Positions 22,811-34,440 are shown, counted from the first letter of the stretch. The stretch: DNA of 64,000 nt from Gonocerus acuteangulatus (GCA_946811695.1 OX328131.1:12371141-12435140); one strand, 5' to 3'. Translations and numbers: made by a program. The notes: generated from the letters alone by a model not told the origin.

Positions 22811-23190
22811 GGTAGTCTCATAAAAAAATATTGAGGCTTCCACTATAAACACATCTTGTTTAGAATGATCTGAACTAATTTTAAATTATGTTTTAACATG
22901 AAAGGACATTTATATTTTAGTATTAGAATAAATAGTTATTAAATTCTTAAAGGGTCGAATTTAATAACTATTTATTCTAATACTAAAATGTAAATGTCCT
23001 TTCATGTTAAAACATAATTTAAAATTAGTTCAGATCATTCTAAACAAGATGTGTTTATAGTGGAAGCCTCAATATTTTTTTATGAGACTACCATTCAAGA
23101 TCCAACTAATTTTAAATTATATTTTAACATGAAAGGACATTTATATTTTAGTATTAGAATAAATAGTTATTAAATTCGACCCTTTAAGCT
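22811..23190. repeat. near-perfect palindrome plus third partial arm
   Basis: Arm 1 (22811-22943) runs from CAATGGTAGTCTCATAAAAA to TAGTTATTAAATTC. After an 11-bp centre, arm 2 (22955-23096) is its reverse complement with only one or two differences by eye. Arm 3 (about 23104-23186) repeats the inner ~80 bp of arm 1 in the original orientation. The result is a +/-/+ series of arms, not a simple transposon hairpin. Confidence 0.93.
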
Positions 23191-23558
23191 TGTGCATATG
23201 CCTTCTCTTTAATGTACAAATAAAAATGATATAAAGTTAATCATAAATATTTCAAATTGAATGACCGAACAGAAGTGAGATTGAAAAAGAGAAATTTTCC
23301 TCATAAGTTTGGGCTTGCGCAATTGAACTTTTCCGTCTATCTGAAAGGGCTATAATTGACCGGTGCAGATAAACCAATAATTTGGTCAACACTGACAGGT
23401 CCATCAGCTAATCTTGCAATAAATTGGTTGGAATTGTCTTATCTTAATATTTTGCAATAAAGGCATTGTTCGATTAATAAATCGGAATATACTTATATAT
23501 GGAAGAGATATTTCTTGGGCAAGTATTAAAATTAAATGTTAATAAGAAGCTAAAAAAG
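23191..23558. other. 3' flank of the ZP-domain gene
   Basis: Sequence downstream of the minus-strand stop codon, likely including the 3' UTR. The only minus-strand AATAAA I see (TTTATT on the plus strand at 23562) overlaps the stop region, so the polyadenylation site is not located. Confidence 0.4.
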
Positions 23559-24107
23559 TCATTTATTCCTTAGCCTAACACAGAGAAGCGCAGACAGTAG
23601 CGAAGATGCAAGCAACACAGCAAGCAACAGCGACAAGCCAGCTAGAAGCCCAGGTGTCCGCACACAGACAGTGCCTTCCCTCTGAGGGAACACCAGCGTA
23701 GCAGTGCTGTTCTCACCAAGAGGGAAGGTGAGATCACCAGTTGACACCACCCTGATCACGCGGTTCAGACCGACTTCCTGTTCAGTCGCCCTCTTGCTCC
23801 TCGACCTCTCTTCTGCGGGTTCCTCTTCCTTGCATTGCTCTGGGCATTGGTACCTGCATATCTGTATGGTGCATTGGAAGTGCACTTCCATCGAGTCGGG
23901 GAACTTGAAGGCTTGGAAGTGAGCGTACGAGAGCACCGAAGCGCTAGCACCGAAGTTCTTGATCTTGGTGAATCTGGACATTAGTTTCGGTCTCGTGACG
24001 CAGCCTCTCCGGTCAACCAATTGGATGGGTGCCCGCTTTCCGTCGTGTGCGACGCAATTCCTCACCAGCATGTCAAACTTTGACTCCTCGTCTTTGATAG
24101 CAAGCAC
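23559..24107 (-). CDS. ZP-domain membrane protein, last exon (ZP-C, furin site, TM)
   Basis: Terminal exon, 182 codons plus stop, preceded on the minus strand by the acceptor ATATTTTTCAG. Residues 1-92 finish the ZP-C module: RNCVAHDGK (15-24), RGCVTRP (34-40), HFQAFKFPDS (63-72), and FQC-T-IQICRYQCPEQC, giving the clustered ZP-C cysteines. An acidic linker leads to RSRSKR (101-106), a furin-type site where ZP proteins are normally cut to release the ectodomain. A second conserved-looking stretch follows, then a leucine-rich transmembrane helix (about 153-176) and the short tail VRLRNK. Insect ZP proteins with this architecture organise apical extracellular matrix under the cuticle. From memory it is closest to the dusky / dusky-like / miniature group; I do not assign a symbol. 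The codon phase joins cleanly to 30024-30245. Confidence 0.93.
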   Translation of the reverse strand: MLAIKDEESKFDMLVRNCVAHDGKRAPIQLVDRRGCVTRPKLMSRFTKIKNFGASASVLSYAHFQAFKFPDSMEVHFQCTIQICRYQCPEQCKEEEPAEERSRSKRATEQEVGLNRVIRVVSTGDLTFPLGENSTATLVFPQREGTVCVRTPGLLAGLSLLLAVLLASSLLSALLCVRLRNK

Positions 24108-24440
24108 CTGAAAAATATCATATTAATTCAATTAGTGCCCATTTTAAGACATTTTTTCTTTGATAACAAATGCCTCCAAACAAATTATTTTGGTCAGATG
24201 AATATAATCCAAAAATTACAACTATTTCTTGTCCATCAGGTAGTTTTCTTGCAACATATAATGTTTGGACACCTCCACAACACAAAACAATTTAAATTAT
24301 TGTAATAGCATGATATTGGACATATTTGAACCTCTCGTTTTTCAATCCTCTCCAAACCCCCTTCTTCCTTACAGTCTTTCATTCTTAGGACTGATAAGAC
24401 AAATATCAAAGTGAAAAAATATATGGAATTCATAAGATTG

Positions 24441-25074
24441 ACAACTTGGCACGAACTACCTAATTTTAGGTTTAACACTGAATAACAGCACAAGCGATAG
24501 GACGGTATTAAAAACTTGGCACGAACTACCGAATTTTAGGTTCAACACTGAATCACAGCACAAGGGATAGGTAGGTATTAAAAACTTGGCACGAACTACC
24601 TAATTTTAGGTTTAACACTGAATCACAGCACAAGGGATAGGTAGGTATTAAAAACTTGGCACGAACTACCTAATTTTAGGTTTAACACTGCATCATAGCA
24701 CAAGGGATAGGTAGGTATTAAAAACTTGGCACGAACTACCTAATTTTAGGTTTAACACTGAATAACAGCACAAGGGATAGGTAGGTATTAAAAACTTGGC
24801 ACGATCTACCTAATTTTAGGTTTAACACTGAATCACAGCACAAGGGATAGGTAGGTATTAAAAACTTGGCACGAACTACCTAATTTTAGGTTTAACACTG
24901 AATCACAGCACAAGGGATAGGTAGGTATTAAAAACTGGGCACGAACTACCTAATTTTAGGTTTAACACTGAATAACAGCACAAGCGATAGGTAGGTATTA
25001 AAAACTTGGCACGAACTACCTAATTTTAGGTTTAACACTGAATAACAGCACAAGCAATAGGTAGGTATTAAAAA
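24441..25074 (+). repeat. 70-bp minisatellite, 9 copies (in ZP-gene intron)
   Basis: AACTTGGCACGAACTACC recurs every 70 bp from about 24443 to 25012 with few differences. Each unit also has AATTTTAGGTTTAACACTG and CAGCACAAGGGATAGGTAGG. The array ends at 25074, directly against a HINE-A fragment. Confidence 0.95.
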
Positions 25075-25080
25075 CAAAAA

Positions 25081-25243
25081 GGCCGACTCAAATATTCACA
25101 AATTTGAACCACCGTTATTTTCGTTCTCTATGGGTTGTGAAACGTAAAATTTTCCAGACGGCACTTTCGGATTGCGCCATGAGGTCAACCTTATAAGCGG
25201 GATTCCTCACTATGGAGGGAGGAAAGAACCGTGCTAAAAACAA
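25081..25243 (-). mobile_element. HINE-A fragment (5' end)
   Basis: On the minus strand it begins TTAGCACGGTTCTTTCCTCC, then CATAGTGAGGAATCCCGC, TTATAAGGTTGACCTCATGG and CGCAATCCGAAAG. It ends at CAAATTTGTGAATATTTGAG, where the (TA)n tract would lie. It abuts the 70-bp array. Confidence 0.82.
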
Positions 25244-25454
25244 TTTTGCTTAAGAACTTGATATGATGAAATTATTTTCGGGTTCACCATGTAATAATCC
25301 ATTGCAAACAGGCAAAAATTGTCATGCAGTCTTGTGGTCACAGAGTAGTAACGTACATTCTCACAAAAATAAACAATAGTAAACTGACAAAATTGAAAGA
25401 TAAAAATAAATATTATTGAAAAGATATGAGTAAGGAAGTAATATTAAATAATTA

Positions 25455-25690
25455 CAATAATTATGTTAAATCTTTCGAAGGAGCCAATCATTATTGACTC
25501 TTAATACTTAAAGATAATTATGATAAATCTTTCGAAGGAGCCAATCATTATTGACTCTTAATACTTTAAGATAATTATGATAAATCTTTCGAAGGAGCCA
25601 ATCATTATTGACTCTTAATACTTTAAGATAATTATGATAAATCTTTCGAAGGAGCCAATCATTATTGACTCTTAATACTTTAAGATAATT
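25455..25690 (+). repeat. 57-bp minisatellite, ~4 copies
   Basis: AATCTTTCGAAGGAGCCAAT recurs at a 57-bp step, each followed by CATTATTGACTCTTAATACT and TTAAGATAATTATG. The period is a multiple of three, so the minus strand stays open by chance (unit starting YLKVLRVNNDW). The copies are almost identical. Confidence 0.93.
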
Positions 25691-26910
25691 ATTTTTAGTA
25701 TTTGATAAGGGAGCCAAGAACTCTTGTTCAGCTAAGAGGTTTTTGGGTGGGTTTGGAACGAACGCTCTGGGATAAGGAGTAAAAGACAATTTGGAATGAA
25801 AGGTTGGGAAACTTTATTTTGCCAGTTATTGTACGAAAAGGATGTTGAAATCACTATGAAGGGTTTGTTTTTTTGGAAACGTAATTATTTTCAGCGGGAC
25901 TTGGATTGGAATGCTTGCCTGTATACTCTGTATGTTTAAAGTTTTTACATTCATAAAAAAATATAACTAATGTTTCAATATTACTACTTAAAAATAATTT
26001 TAAAAAAATACTTTTTTTTTTATCACTGATTACATCAATGTAAAAATAGAAGTGGATTTAGCAGTTCTTAGAAAATCTTCTTCTATATCGTTATCTTCAA
26101 AAGTAGATCTCTTGAGTATTCTGTTCTAGAATTCTGAAATCGACTGCAAGAGAAAATTCCTCATTATTATCTGCTATTTTGTATAATGACAAAGCAGAGC
26201 GTGCTTTACCTGACTAGTGGATAGCCTGCAAAGAACCTTCTTTTGCTTCCACTTTCCCTCGCTTCAGAACAAGAATGACGCTGGAATCCTTTGCATTTTC
26301 TCGCCACACGGATACAAAGAGATAGGATACTGCGATAATTCACGAGCGTTCAAATGCTGACAATCTTAGGAGACGCTCATCCGCTACTTATCAGTAGCTA
26401 TTGTGCGTTTATTTGTTTCGTGTTTTCACATTAAAAGAATGATGTTCTCAAGGTGCTTTATAGCATCTATAAGCTAAGATAAGATGGTGATCGCCCCCAG
26501 CGATGTCGATTTCGGAGTTTGACCACTTATAAGATAACCTAAAAATACTCAGTCTTGCAAATATTTAGCCTTTTGGAGGTCATATTAGTGGAAAAATAGG
26601 TTAGAACGTTTTGTATCTATTTTATTTTTTACGGACGCAATTTTACTCTAGAAAAATGTATAATTGTGTAAATTATAAACGTTAGTAATCATGATTTTTT
26701 TCGAACTTTTTGGGACGAAATTAGAATGTTCAGACGAGTTTAATTTTTAAAAGGATTATTTAAATATGAAGATATTATTTGGCCAACTTTTAAACAGCAT
26801 TTTTTTAAATACTTTTTCCCGTACTGTCGAATGCTGAGGTGAAAAAAAATCATTCTCGGAGCGGAACATGCTCGAAAATCGAAGAAAACGTTTTTTTTTT
26901 GTTTTTTTTT
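25691..26910. other. intronic sequence, no element recognised
   Basis: Part of the 5.9-kb third intron of the ZP gene. AT-rich, without a clear terminal repeat or coding motif. Confidence 0.4.
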
Positions 26911-26917
26911 TTGGTTT

Positions 26918-27053
26918 TTAGCGCGGTTCCTCCCTCCCCCATAGGGAGGAACCCCGCTTATAAGGTTGATACAATGAAACAATCCGGAAGTGCCGACTAG
27001 AAAATTTCGCGTTTCAGAACCCCTAGAAACCGAAAATAACGGTGGTTCAAATT

Positions 27054-27108
<55 letters not shown>

Positions 27109-29330
27109 CTGTTCGCTCATTTCTGGCTTCCCTGATGGTCCGATTGTGATGAAATTCGGTACAAAAATCCGTCGTCCAATTTGAAAGGTCATGTTCGTTA
27201 ACCAGCAGAATCCGCCCACTGGAAGATGGCATTTCGGGCGAAATTCGCGCAAAAAAAATCGTAACGCTTACGTTTTTGACTTCATAAGCTTGAAAGTACT
27301 CGTTTTATAGGCTTCTTGGGCTAGGAAAACGAATGAAACCATTTCCAAGGCGATAGCTTTAACCATTATCGAGAAAATTAGAAAAATAGTTTTCGAATAC
27401 CGTTTTTGGTTTGGGTACTTAGAATCATAAGATTCAGTTGAAACATTTTCTACATGTTCTACTTTCATTAAAACTAATATGTTGAAATTTTGGTTACGTT
27501 TGGAGTTAAGGAAGGATTAAAATAAAATATTTTATTAACAGACATGAAAAGTTTTGGGAACTTCGTATACCTTCCCTAATATCTCGAAAACTGTTTGAAA
27601 TATTGGTAAACGGAGGGTTACCATGCGACAGCTTACTAAATGTTCTACAAAAAAGACTCTGAAACAATTTTTGATTAGGCGATGTCAATCGGAGAAATAT
27701 GTGCTTAAACTTTGAAGTAATTGATTTCGTTTATTTGAACGGTTCTTCTTTTTTGTTTTTATTCCTTGTTATTTTGTCATTTCTTATAGTAGGATAATGT
27801 ATTTGACAATAAATCAGATTAATAAAAATAAGAAAAACAATTCATTGCTAGAAATATATCAGGCTGTACCGTATGAAATGTCAGTTTTGGATTTGCCGAT
27901 TTCCTTCAAATGACTTGAAACTGTCAAGGCTCCTACTCCGAGTTCTTTGGCATGTTCCCTAGTGTTTGTAATTGATTATAGTAGTCAAATGTATTTGTCA
28001 ATAAAACAGGATACGTATAATTAGAAACAATATTCAACTTCACACAGGTTAGATACTTTGAGGGAATAGAGAGTCCGTTCACTGCCTGTGGGTCCACAAA
28101 AATGTACCTGCTACGAGTTAATCCTCAAGAGTTGTAAATATACCCCAGGTATCTGCCGACACAAATACAAAGCCTAGCTTGGTTTTGGTACTTACAATCA
28201 TGGGATTCAGTTAAAACATTTTTTGCATGTTTGAATTTCATCAAAACTAACATGTTAAACTTTTGGTTACGTTTGGAGTTGAGGAAGGGTTAGAATAAAA
28301 TATTTTATGAACAGACATGAAAAGTTTTGGGAACTTCGTTTACTTTCATCAATATCTCGAACGCGGTTGGGAAATTATGATCAGTGGATAGAAACTATTT
28401 GAAAGCTTTCTAAATTCTCTACAAAAAAGATTCTGAAACAATTTTTGATTAGGTGATCTCGATCGAAGAAATAAGTGCTTAAAACTTCAAATACGTCTGT
28501 TTAGCTCTTATGAACGGTTTTTTGTCGTTCTTTTTGTAATTATTGTCTCTTTCCCTTAGTTTTTTATTGCTATTTATTTTTGTAATTTTTTATGTTACGA
28601 AAATGTATTTGTGTGTAAAACAGGATAGGTAAAATGAGACCCATTTTCTGTTGCTAAAAATAATGAAAAGTTTTGGGCACTTCGTATACTTTCAATAATA
28701 TCTCGAAAACGGTTGAAAATTAGGGAAGCGAAAGGTTACCATTCGAAAGCTTACTAAATGGTCTACAAAAAAAAAAAATCTGAATAAAGTTTTGAATAAG
28801 CGATGTCAATCGGAGAAATAAGTGCCTAAACTTTGAAGTAATTAATTTCGTTTATTCGAACAGTTCTTTTTGTCTGTTTTTATTCCTTGTTATTTTTTAA
28901 TTGCTTTAAGTTGGATAATGTATTTGACAATAAAAAAGATTAAGTAAAATAAGAAAAACAATTCATTGTTAGAAATATAGCTTGCCAAGAGAAAAAGATT
29001 CGATGACGTCTTTTGAATATTTTCAATTGACTTTATTCTGTTGGTTTTTTATTTTATTTTTTAATTGATTTTATCTGTAGAATTATTACTATAGTAAAAG
29101 AACACAGGAATATGTGAATAATTTTGATATTTTCCAATTCATTGAAACGTATGAAATGAAGTATCGGTAGAAGAGGATTCTAGGGTCTGGCGGACCCGAC
29201 CAGTCATAAAACCCTTTGACCAAAGGCCGAGGAAAATATTATCTGTTTCTATTCTAAGCTTTTCAAATGATAATAGGGATATGAACAGGAACCGCGCTAA
29301 GATGATGCAGTTCCTGCGAGTCGGACTTTT
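26918..29330 (+). mobile_element. HINE-A, full-length (~2.4 kb)
   Basis: It starts TTAGCGCGGTTCCTCCCTCC, whose hairpin partner is ATAGGGAGGAACCCCGCTTA. Then come GGTTGA, AATCCGGAAGTGCCGACTAG, GGTGGTTCAAATTTG and (TA)n at 27056-27104. TTTGTCTGTTCGCTC follows, then AATTTGAAAGGTCATG and AACCAGCAGAATCCGCCC. The end is GGAACCGCGCTAAGATGATG, CAGTTCCTGCGAGTCGGAC and a T-run. The middle repeats a ~450-bp block, starting near GGGATTCAGTT and including GAAAAGTTTTGGGAACTTCG, about three times (27415, 28185, 28665). Inverted subterminal AGCGCGGTTCC, the microsatellite and the terminal GCAG-TTC-CTGC hairpin fit Helentron derivatives. It lies in ZP-gene intron 3. Confidence 0.75.
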
Positions 29331-29334
29331 CTTT

Positions 29335-30023
29335 TTTTTTTGCAATTTGATAGACATAATCTTAAATGTCAACTGCCCAATTCACCCAAACACACTCTAC
29401 AAACCCTTAAAAAATGTTTTTAATAAGACTTACCTATAAATAAATGTAAATTACCTCAAAATTCGAAAAAAAAACTTTGTGTTTTTCTCATTTTTTGGGC
29501 GATATCATATGCCCCTATCTAAGATACCACCCTGGCGTTAATGGCGTTAAAAAAACAAACAAAAAAAACAACAGCAATTAATAAAGAGTATAAATAATTA
29601 TAGAGAGAATTTTAAATTCTGAACAACGAGATAATACAGCAGCCCAAGAAGCCTAAAATGCCCGATCGTCTAGAAGTACAACCACGAAATTTACATCTCT
29701 AGAAATTACGGACTTCCCGGAGATGACTGAATGGTTTCTGAAGATATTTTTTTCATGTTTGTAAATATCTAATTCTTCTTTCATTTTCTTATGTATAAAT
29801 TTAAAAAGCCATATGCTATTTAACTACATTATTAGGAGATTCAGATGACATTGATTTGGAATCGACTTTCTGCTCAAAGTAGCAAGAGGGCTGAAAAAAT
29901 ATGAACAGTTTTCTTTTCAAGCTTTCCAAATCACATCAGGAATAGGTTTTATTTAAAAACGCGCTACGATGCCGTATTTCCTGCATCTAAACATTTCTGC
30001 CTTCTACAAACTACTCAACTTAC
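29335..30023. other. intronic sequence; possible decayed HINE-A end and SINE tail
   Basis: GGCGTTAATGGCGTTAAAAAAAC (29533 on) resembles the GGCGCTAAT-type SINE tail. AAACGCGCTACGATGCCGTA and TTTCCTGCATC near 29957-29990 resemble a badly decayed HINE-A 3' end. Both are weak. Exon 30024-30245 follows. Confidence 0.35.
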
Positions 30024-30245
30024 CATACTCATCGTCTGGCCGATCTTGACCAGCCCCGAGACCTCCGAAGCCCATGGCCCTTTGCCTACTTGTATCTGCA
30101 TCCAACAGCCAACATTGTCCCCAGCGAAGTCTGCACGCACAACGTCCAACATGTCAACGGGGAACGGTCTGAATGTTACGCTCTTCTCGTACTGGTCGTG
30201 CCACGTACATCGCAGCTTCCTAGCCTGGTCCCATACCTCTTGCAC
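30024..30245 (-). CDS. ZP-domain membrane protein, internal exon (ZP-N/ZP-C junction)
   Basis: 222 bp, 74 codons, phase 0 at both ends. Acceptor CGTTCTTCCAG precedes GTGCAAGAGG; donor ATG|GTAAGT at the 3' side. It encodes VQEVWDQARKLRCTWHDQYE, where RCTW carries the last ZP-N cysteine. The ZP-C start follows: KSVTFRPFPVDMLDVV, GDNVGCWMQIQVGKGPW and SEVSGLVKIGQTMSM. It joins to VLAIKDEESKF in the last exon to give a continuous, typical ZP-C beginning. The intron on its upstream side is only 981 bp but holds a LINE remnant. Confidence rests on matching splice phases and the ZP motifs. Confidence 0.95.
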
Positions 30246-30429
30246 CTGGAAGAACGTTTTCAGGATAGTTAATAAATACTTGGATAATTAGTATAATTAT
30301 TCAGTATAAAAGCTAAAATTTTTTAATAATTCATAATTAAAATTTAGAAAATAAATTTCTCTCAAAAAACGTTCATTTTTGTTTAATTATGCACAAGCAG
30401 ACAGATAAACGTCCCCTCCAGAAATTCAT

Positions 30430-31070
30430 AACATTTTCAACAAGATCCACTCACATGACAAGCGCATTATCATATACTGGGTGCCAGGCCATGAATGTTT
30501 GGGAATGAGCTCTCTAACAGATGCGTCTGTACATCCTGCTATAAAACAACATAAGCTCAACGGATCAATTATATTCAAAGATTGACCAATACAATCAAAC
30601 AATATATCATAAATTACTGACAATACAGCTAGAATTGACTAACTGACAGTAAATTATAACGCAGTAGTGGACATTTAGCTACCGTGACAATAGGCAAGAA
30701 GAAATTGTACTTGCTTGGCTCAGCATTAGCCAAAGACAAGTTGGTTTCTGAAAGGACTTAACAAACCAACTTGTCACATATGCAATAGAGATTTTCCAGT
30801 AAATCACCAACTTGCAATATGCAGAAACTGACATGACACGAAGGAATTGTTAAAAGCGAGCTGCCAGTACATAAACACAATGTTCTCTTACTTAAAGAAC
30901 ATTAAACTATACAATCTCATTTGAAGACATCTGTTGAATAAATAACCAGTGGCTTTCAGGCAAAGTGAACTCATATTCAAATCTCTATTTATAGCAATAG
31001 AGTAATCGAATTTTCAACACAATGCACTGATTTAGCAGATCATTGCATCTTGAAGGAATAAAATCACCGT
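30430..31070 (+). pseudogene. jockey-like LINE remnant (RNase H end and C-terminus)
   Basis: In the 981-bp intron. In broken frames it reads HSHDKRIIIYWVPGHE, the RNase H WVPGH motif. After a disrupted stretch come KLYLLGSALAKDKLVSERT and the cysteine-knuckle region around AACCAACTTGTCACATATGC, then text homologous at DNA level to 60490-60930 (ACAATAGGCAAGAAGAAATT against ACAACAGACGAGGAGAAGTT; TTGAAGACATCTG in both). Many stops and shifts. It runs antisense to the ZP gene. Confidence 0.78.
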
Positions 31071-31226
31071 AGAACCCACTGCGCATGCGCGAACGCCAGC
31101 GGATACTTTGTGACACTTTTTTGTAACGTTTTTTTCCCAGTTTAGACACCACTTAAGCATATTTATGCAAAAATATCTAAAAAAAAAATAACGCACGCCA
31201 TCTTAAAACTGATAAAATATTCTCAC

Positions 31227-31404
31227 CTGAGGATCATACTGTACTACAATGATGTTCTCGAAATAAGTTCCCGATCCAGAATCCGCTCCATATCCATAAA
31301 GTCCGTTCTCAGTATTCCCCGAGGTACCACATGAATGCACACCGATCTCGAAGGTCGCCTGTAGGCGCCCGAGTCCCGCTGGGAGGTGGACGCAGTTACC
31401 ATTG
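31227..31404 (-). CDS. ZP-domain membrane protein, internal exon (ZP-N)
   Basis: 178 bp: one base completing a split serine codon (AG|C), then 59 codons. Acceptor CTATTTTACAG; donor CAG|GTGAGA. It encodes NGNCVHLPAGLGRLQATFEI, then GVHSCGTSGNTENGLYGYGA and TYFENIIVVQYDPQ. The NC and SC cysteines and the ENIIVVQYDP strand are standard ZP-N features. Phase 2 on entry matches the AG left by exon 48195-48409, and the phase-0 exit matches exon 30024-30245. The upstream intron is 16,790 bp. Confidence 0.94.
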
Positions 31405-32810
31405 CTGTAAAATAGAAATCAAGACTAAGAAAAGGTTAACTGCATTATTTATTTAATTTATCATGAGTTCCTTGACTGTAGCGATAAATCAGGACAGCAG
31501 AATCAAAGTCCTTTAAAGTAGTAGTCAGATCGTAATAAAAAAAAAAAACACAAGAACAATAAAATGAGGCAGATGAAGAAAATAAGACAATAAGAAATTA
31601 TAATACAACAATATTCATATAGCATAAAAACATAATAAAATAAATTATTCCCATTGAAGAATACAAATATTTATATCTTCGAATAACAGATTGTTGATTT
31701 GAGATGTGTAAGAAGTATTTCGATGTATTGGCTACCCTGTGTCAGTAAGTCGTAAGGAATTGTGAAGTTGCTGCGTAGTCTACAGTATATGTTTGACAGT
31801 TGGATTTCTGTTGCATTCTCTACAAGTGGGTTTTTCTCAGTTAATTCTAGTATTTATGAAAGGGTAAGTAGGGTGTGTCCTATGCAAACGTTCAGCGTAA
31901 TATTGTTTACCAGTTTAAAATATATTACAATGGAATTTTATTTTAAGCAAAAAATCATGACGTTTTAATTAAAGCATTATTTAATAACGAGATTATAAAA
32001 CTAATTATTGAAGAGCAACATTTCAAACCACAATAGATCTACCTGAGGTAGCGGATTGAAAAATAACACTCAAAGAACACGAAAACACCAAATTCAAATT
32101 TCTACATATATATATTTGTGCGGAATCTAGGAACCATAACAATAGCAAAATTTGGATGAAATTTGGTTTAAATATGCATTGTCAGTATCAAAAGATCAAG
32201 TTCCTTAAATAGCAGAATACACTCTTCAGAACATAGTTTTCCGGATGCAATTCATGCGAAATATATTTGATCCCTTTCTGATTTCCGTTTTCTTGGCTTT
32301 CAATATTTTTTTAATCGTCTCAGAGAAAATTGGATAAAAATAGAATTTTCATGGTGGCCACAAAAAATTACTTATAAAGATAGAAACGTTTGTGGTTTCG
32401 AGATGAGGATGTACAGTCAACTTTCGATCAGCTGATAACTCGAATCCTTAAATAAGTCGTACACAATCTGAAGTCCCGAGCCGTTACAAGTTAATTTGAT
32501 CTCCACAAGTCGATATTAGGCGAAAATCCAGGAAAATTATGCAAAACTGAAAATAGGGTTTTTAGGACTTCCATGTCTGTTAAATGTCACATCTATATAA
32601 TTCTGAAGTCCAGTTGCCAACTTCACTGGTTCCGCAATCGCATGTAATTATCTAGAGATCGTATTAACGTCTGAATCTGTGAAGACAATTTCGAATTCGT
32701 AGAAATTGGTCTTGATATGACCCTTCTTCTGAGTAGAGTATTTTCAACGAAGTGCAACCAATAGTAGACAACATTGAATTTGAAAGTTAGGGAATGGAAT
32801 TGAAAGTGAT
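31405..32810. other. start of the 16.8-kb intron, no element recognised
   Basis: AT-rich intronic sequence. A 68-residue open frame near 31762 shows no known motif. Confidence 0.4.
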
Positions 32811-33820
32811 TAGGGAACGGATGTTATTATTGTATTCTTAAATAGAAATTTTTTCTGATTCTTAAATCGTAATTTTTGATCGAATTCTGCATGTTTTAAG
32901 TGATTTTAAAGCATTTAAACAGGCTTTTATTTTACATATTTTGCCAAAAATCCATATTTTTACATATCCTGCCGTAAATACATATTTTTGCTACATATTT
33001 TGATATTCTTTAATTTAGTGATTAGAAAAATAAAGGGGAACCGAGAAAGAATGCTTTACCCAATGAATCTAGATCACTGTGCCTTTTCTAATTGGAAGAA
33101 GCAAAGGTGGCTGGCTGCCATGCTTCCCTGGCGCTAATGGCCTAGTAGCAGACGCGTTTTAAAAAAATATATATAACAAATTATTGTTTAACTATTGTAT
33201 TATTCCTTTAATCCACTCTTTAAAACTAGCAGATAAGCGAAAGAATCATGCCGATATCATTTTCCAAACTCGAGATATAAAATAATGAATTTTCAACCTA
33301 TTTTATTTTATTTCCGCGCCTAAGTTGCGTTGGACGAAACGCTCAGACACGTGTTGACTATTTTTCAATGCAAAATCGCCAGGCAAAAATTAGCCTGATC
33401 AGTGACCCCACCACTGTATACTCCCCTTATGAGATCAGATCGGCGTCATTTCAGGTTAGACAATTGAAAAATGCATTTTGTTTCAAAAAAATTTCCGAAA
33501 GAATATTCATCTTTAGAAATTTTCATCTTCTTTTTTCCCGTTTTAAAATGAGTTCCAAATTTTTATTTATGCTTTTTCTTCAATATGTTATAGAGGTCTA
33601 TTCATTTTGTTCTATATATTTTCAACTTTTGTTCTTTCCATATATAGAAACAGAGTTCTTACTAGTTGCTTATGCTTTTCTTGTGAATATTTTATAGAGT
33701 TTTTGGTATTTTTTACTACATATTTTAAATTTTTTATTATATATTACATTATAAATAGTTAAGAATCACATAAGTACATATATTGAATTTTATTTTACAT
33801 AACAGTCCGTTCCCTATTGA
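32811..33820. mobile_element. candidate TIR element with TAGGGAACGGA ends
   Basis: Left TAGGGAACGGATGTTATTATT and right ATAACAGTCCGTTCCCTA are inverse over about 16 bp, and both ends sit at a TA dinucleotide. Inside, TACATATTTTG-type runs occur near each end (32930-33000 and 33705-33735). The SINE-tail-like GGCGCTAATGGCCTAGTAGC lies at 33131. The terminal match is short, so this is tentative. Confidence 0.45.
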
Positions 33821-34036
33821 TGAAGAACCAGAAGAATAACGGGTAAGAATGTATCTCCTACAATTAGAGAAGCTACGAATGCGGTTAATTCACTTTGGAC
33901 CTTCATCCAAAAAAATAAAGGAGATAATTTTACAATAAATAAAGAGTGAGGTGCTCTTGCGTACAGGGTGTCAAAAAAATTATGGTCATCCTTGGCCACA
34001 TTATTCTCCAATGCGAGATCGGAAAATATAACCCCC

Positions 34037-34440
34037 ATATTGACCCCCGCAAAATTGACCTTGAAATGTTTTTCCGATTTCAAATTTTTGAATTGCATAT
34101 TTCGAATCTACGACTGATGAGGAAGAAAAAAGTCAACGGCACCATAGGTCAGAAATGACTCCTCATGGTCAAAATGACCATTAACAGCGTTTACTTGGGC
34201 CATTCCATTCCAGTTGACAAAAGGTGGCCGTTTTGTTTCCAAATTATTTTTTTTACTTGTTCTACTCACGCAAAAACACCACATTTGATTTTGTTTAAAA
34301 AGCATCTTCTAGTACTAACAATCATATTTATATTGAAAAACGAGCCTCTCAGCGGCATTCATTGAAAGGCCATAACTTATATTTTACAATTGACAGGAAT
34401 GCCTTCATGTGGTTATCCAAGTTTTCAATCAATTGCTGAA
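34037..34440 (+). repeat. left arm of a long inverted pair flanking the HINE nest
   Basis: Blocks in order: AATTGACCTTGAAATG, CATATTTCGAATCTACGA, GTCAACGGCACCATAGGTCA, ATTCCATTCCAGTTGACAAA, AAAAACGAGCCTCTCAGCGG, TTGACAGGAATGCCTTCATG. The same blocks appear in reverse complement and reverse order at 39076-39425. There is no coding motif. Confidence 0.85.

Noticed and set aside
23704..23922. Plus-strand ORF of 72 residues in the last ZP exon
   Set aside because: Antisense shadow of a well-supported coding exon.
26740..27252. 170-residue minus ORF with (IY)n
   Set aside because: The frame passes through the (TA)n tract and HINE-A 5' block; it is a chance reading also seen at 34530-34919.
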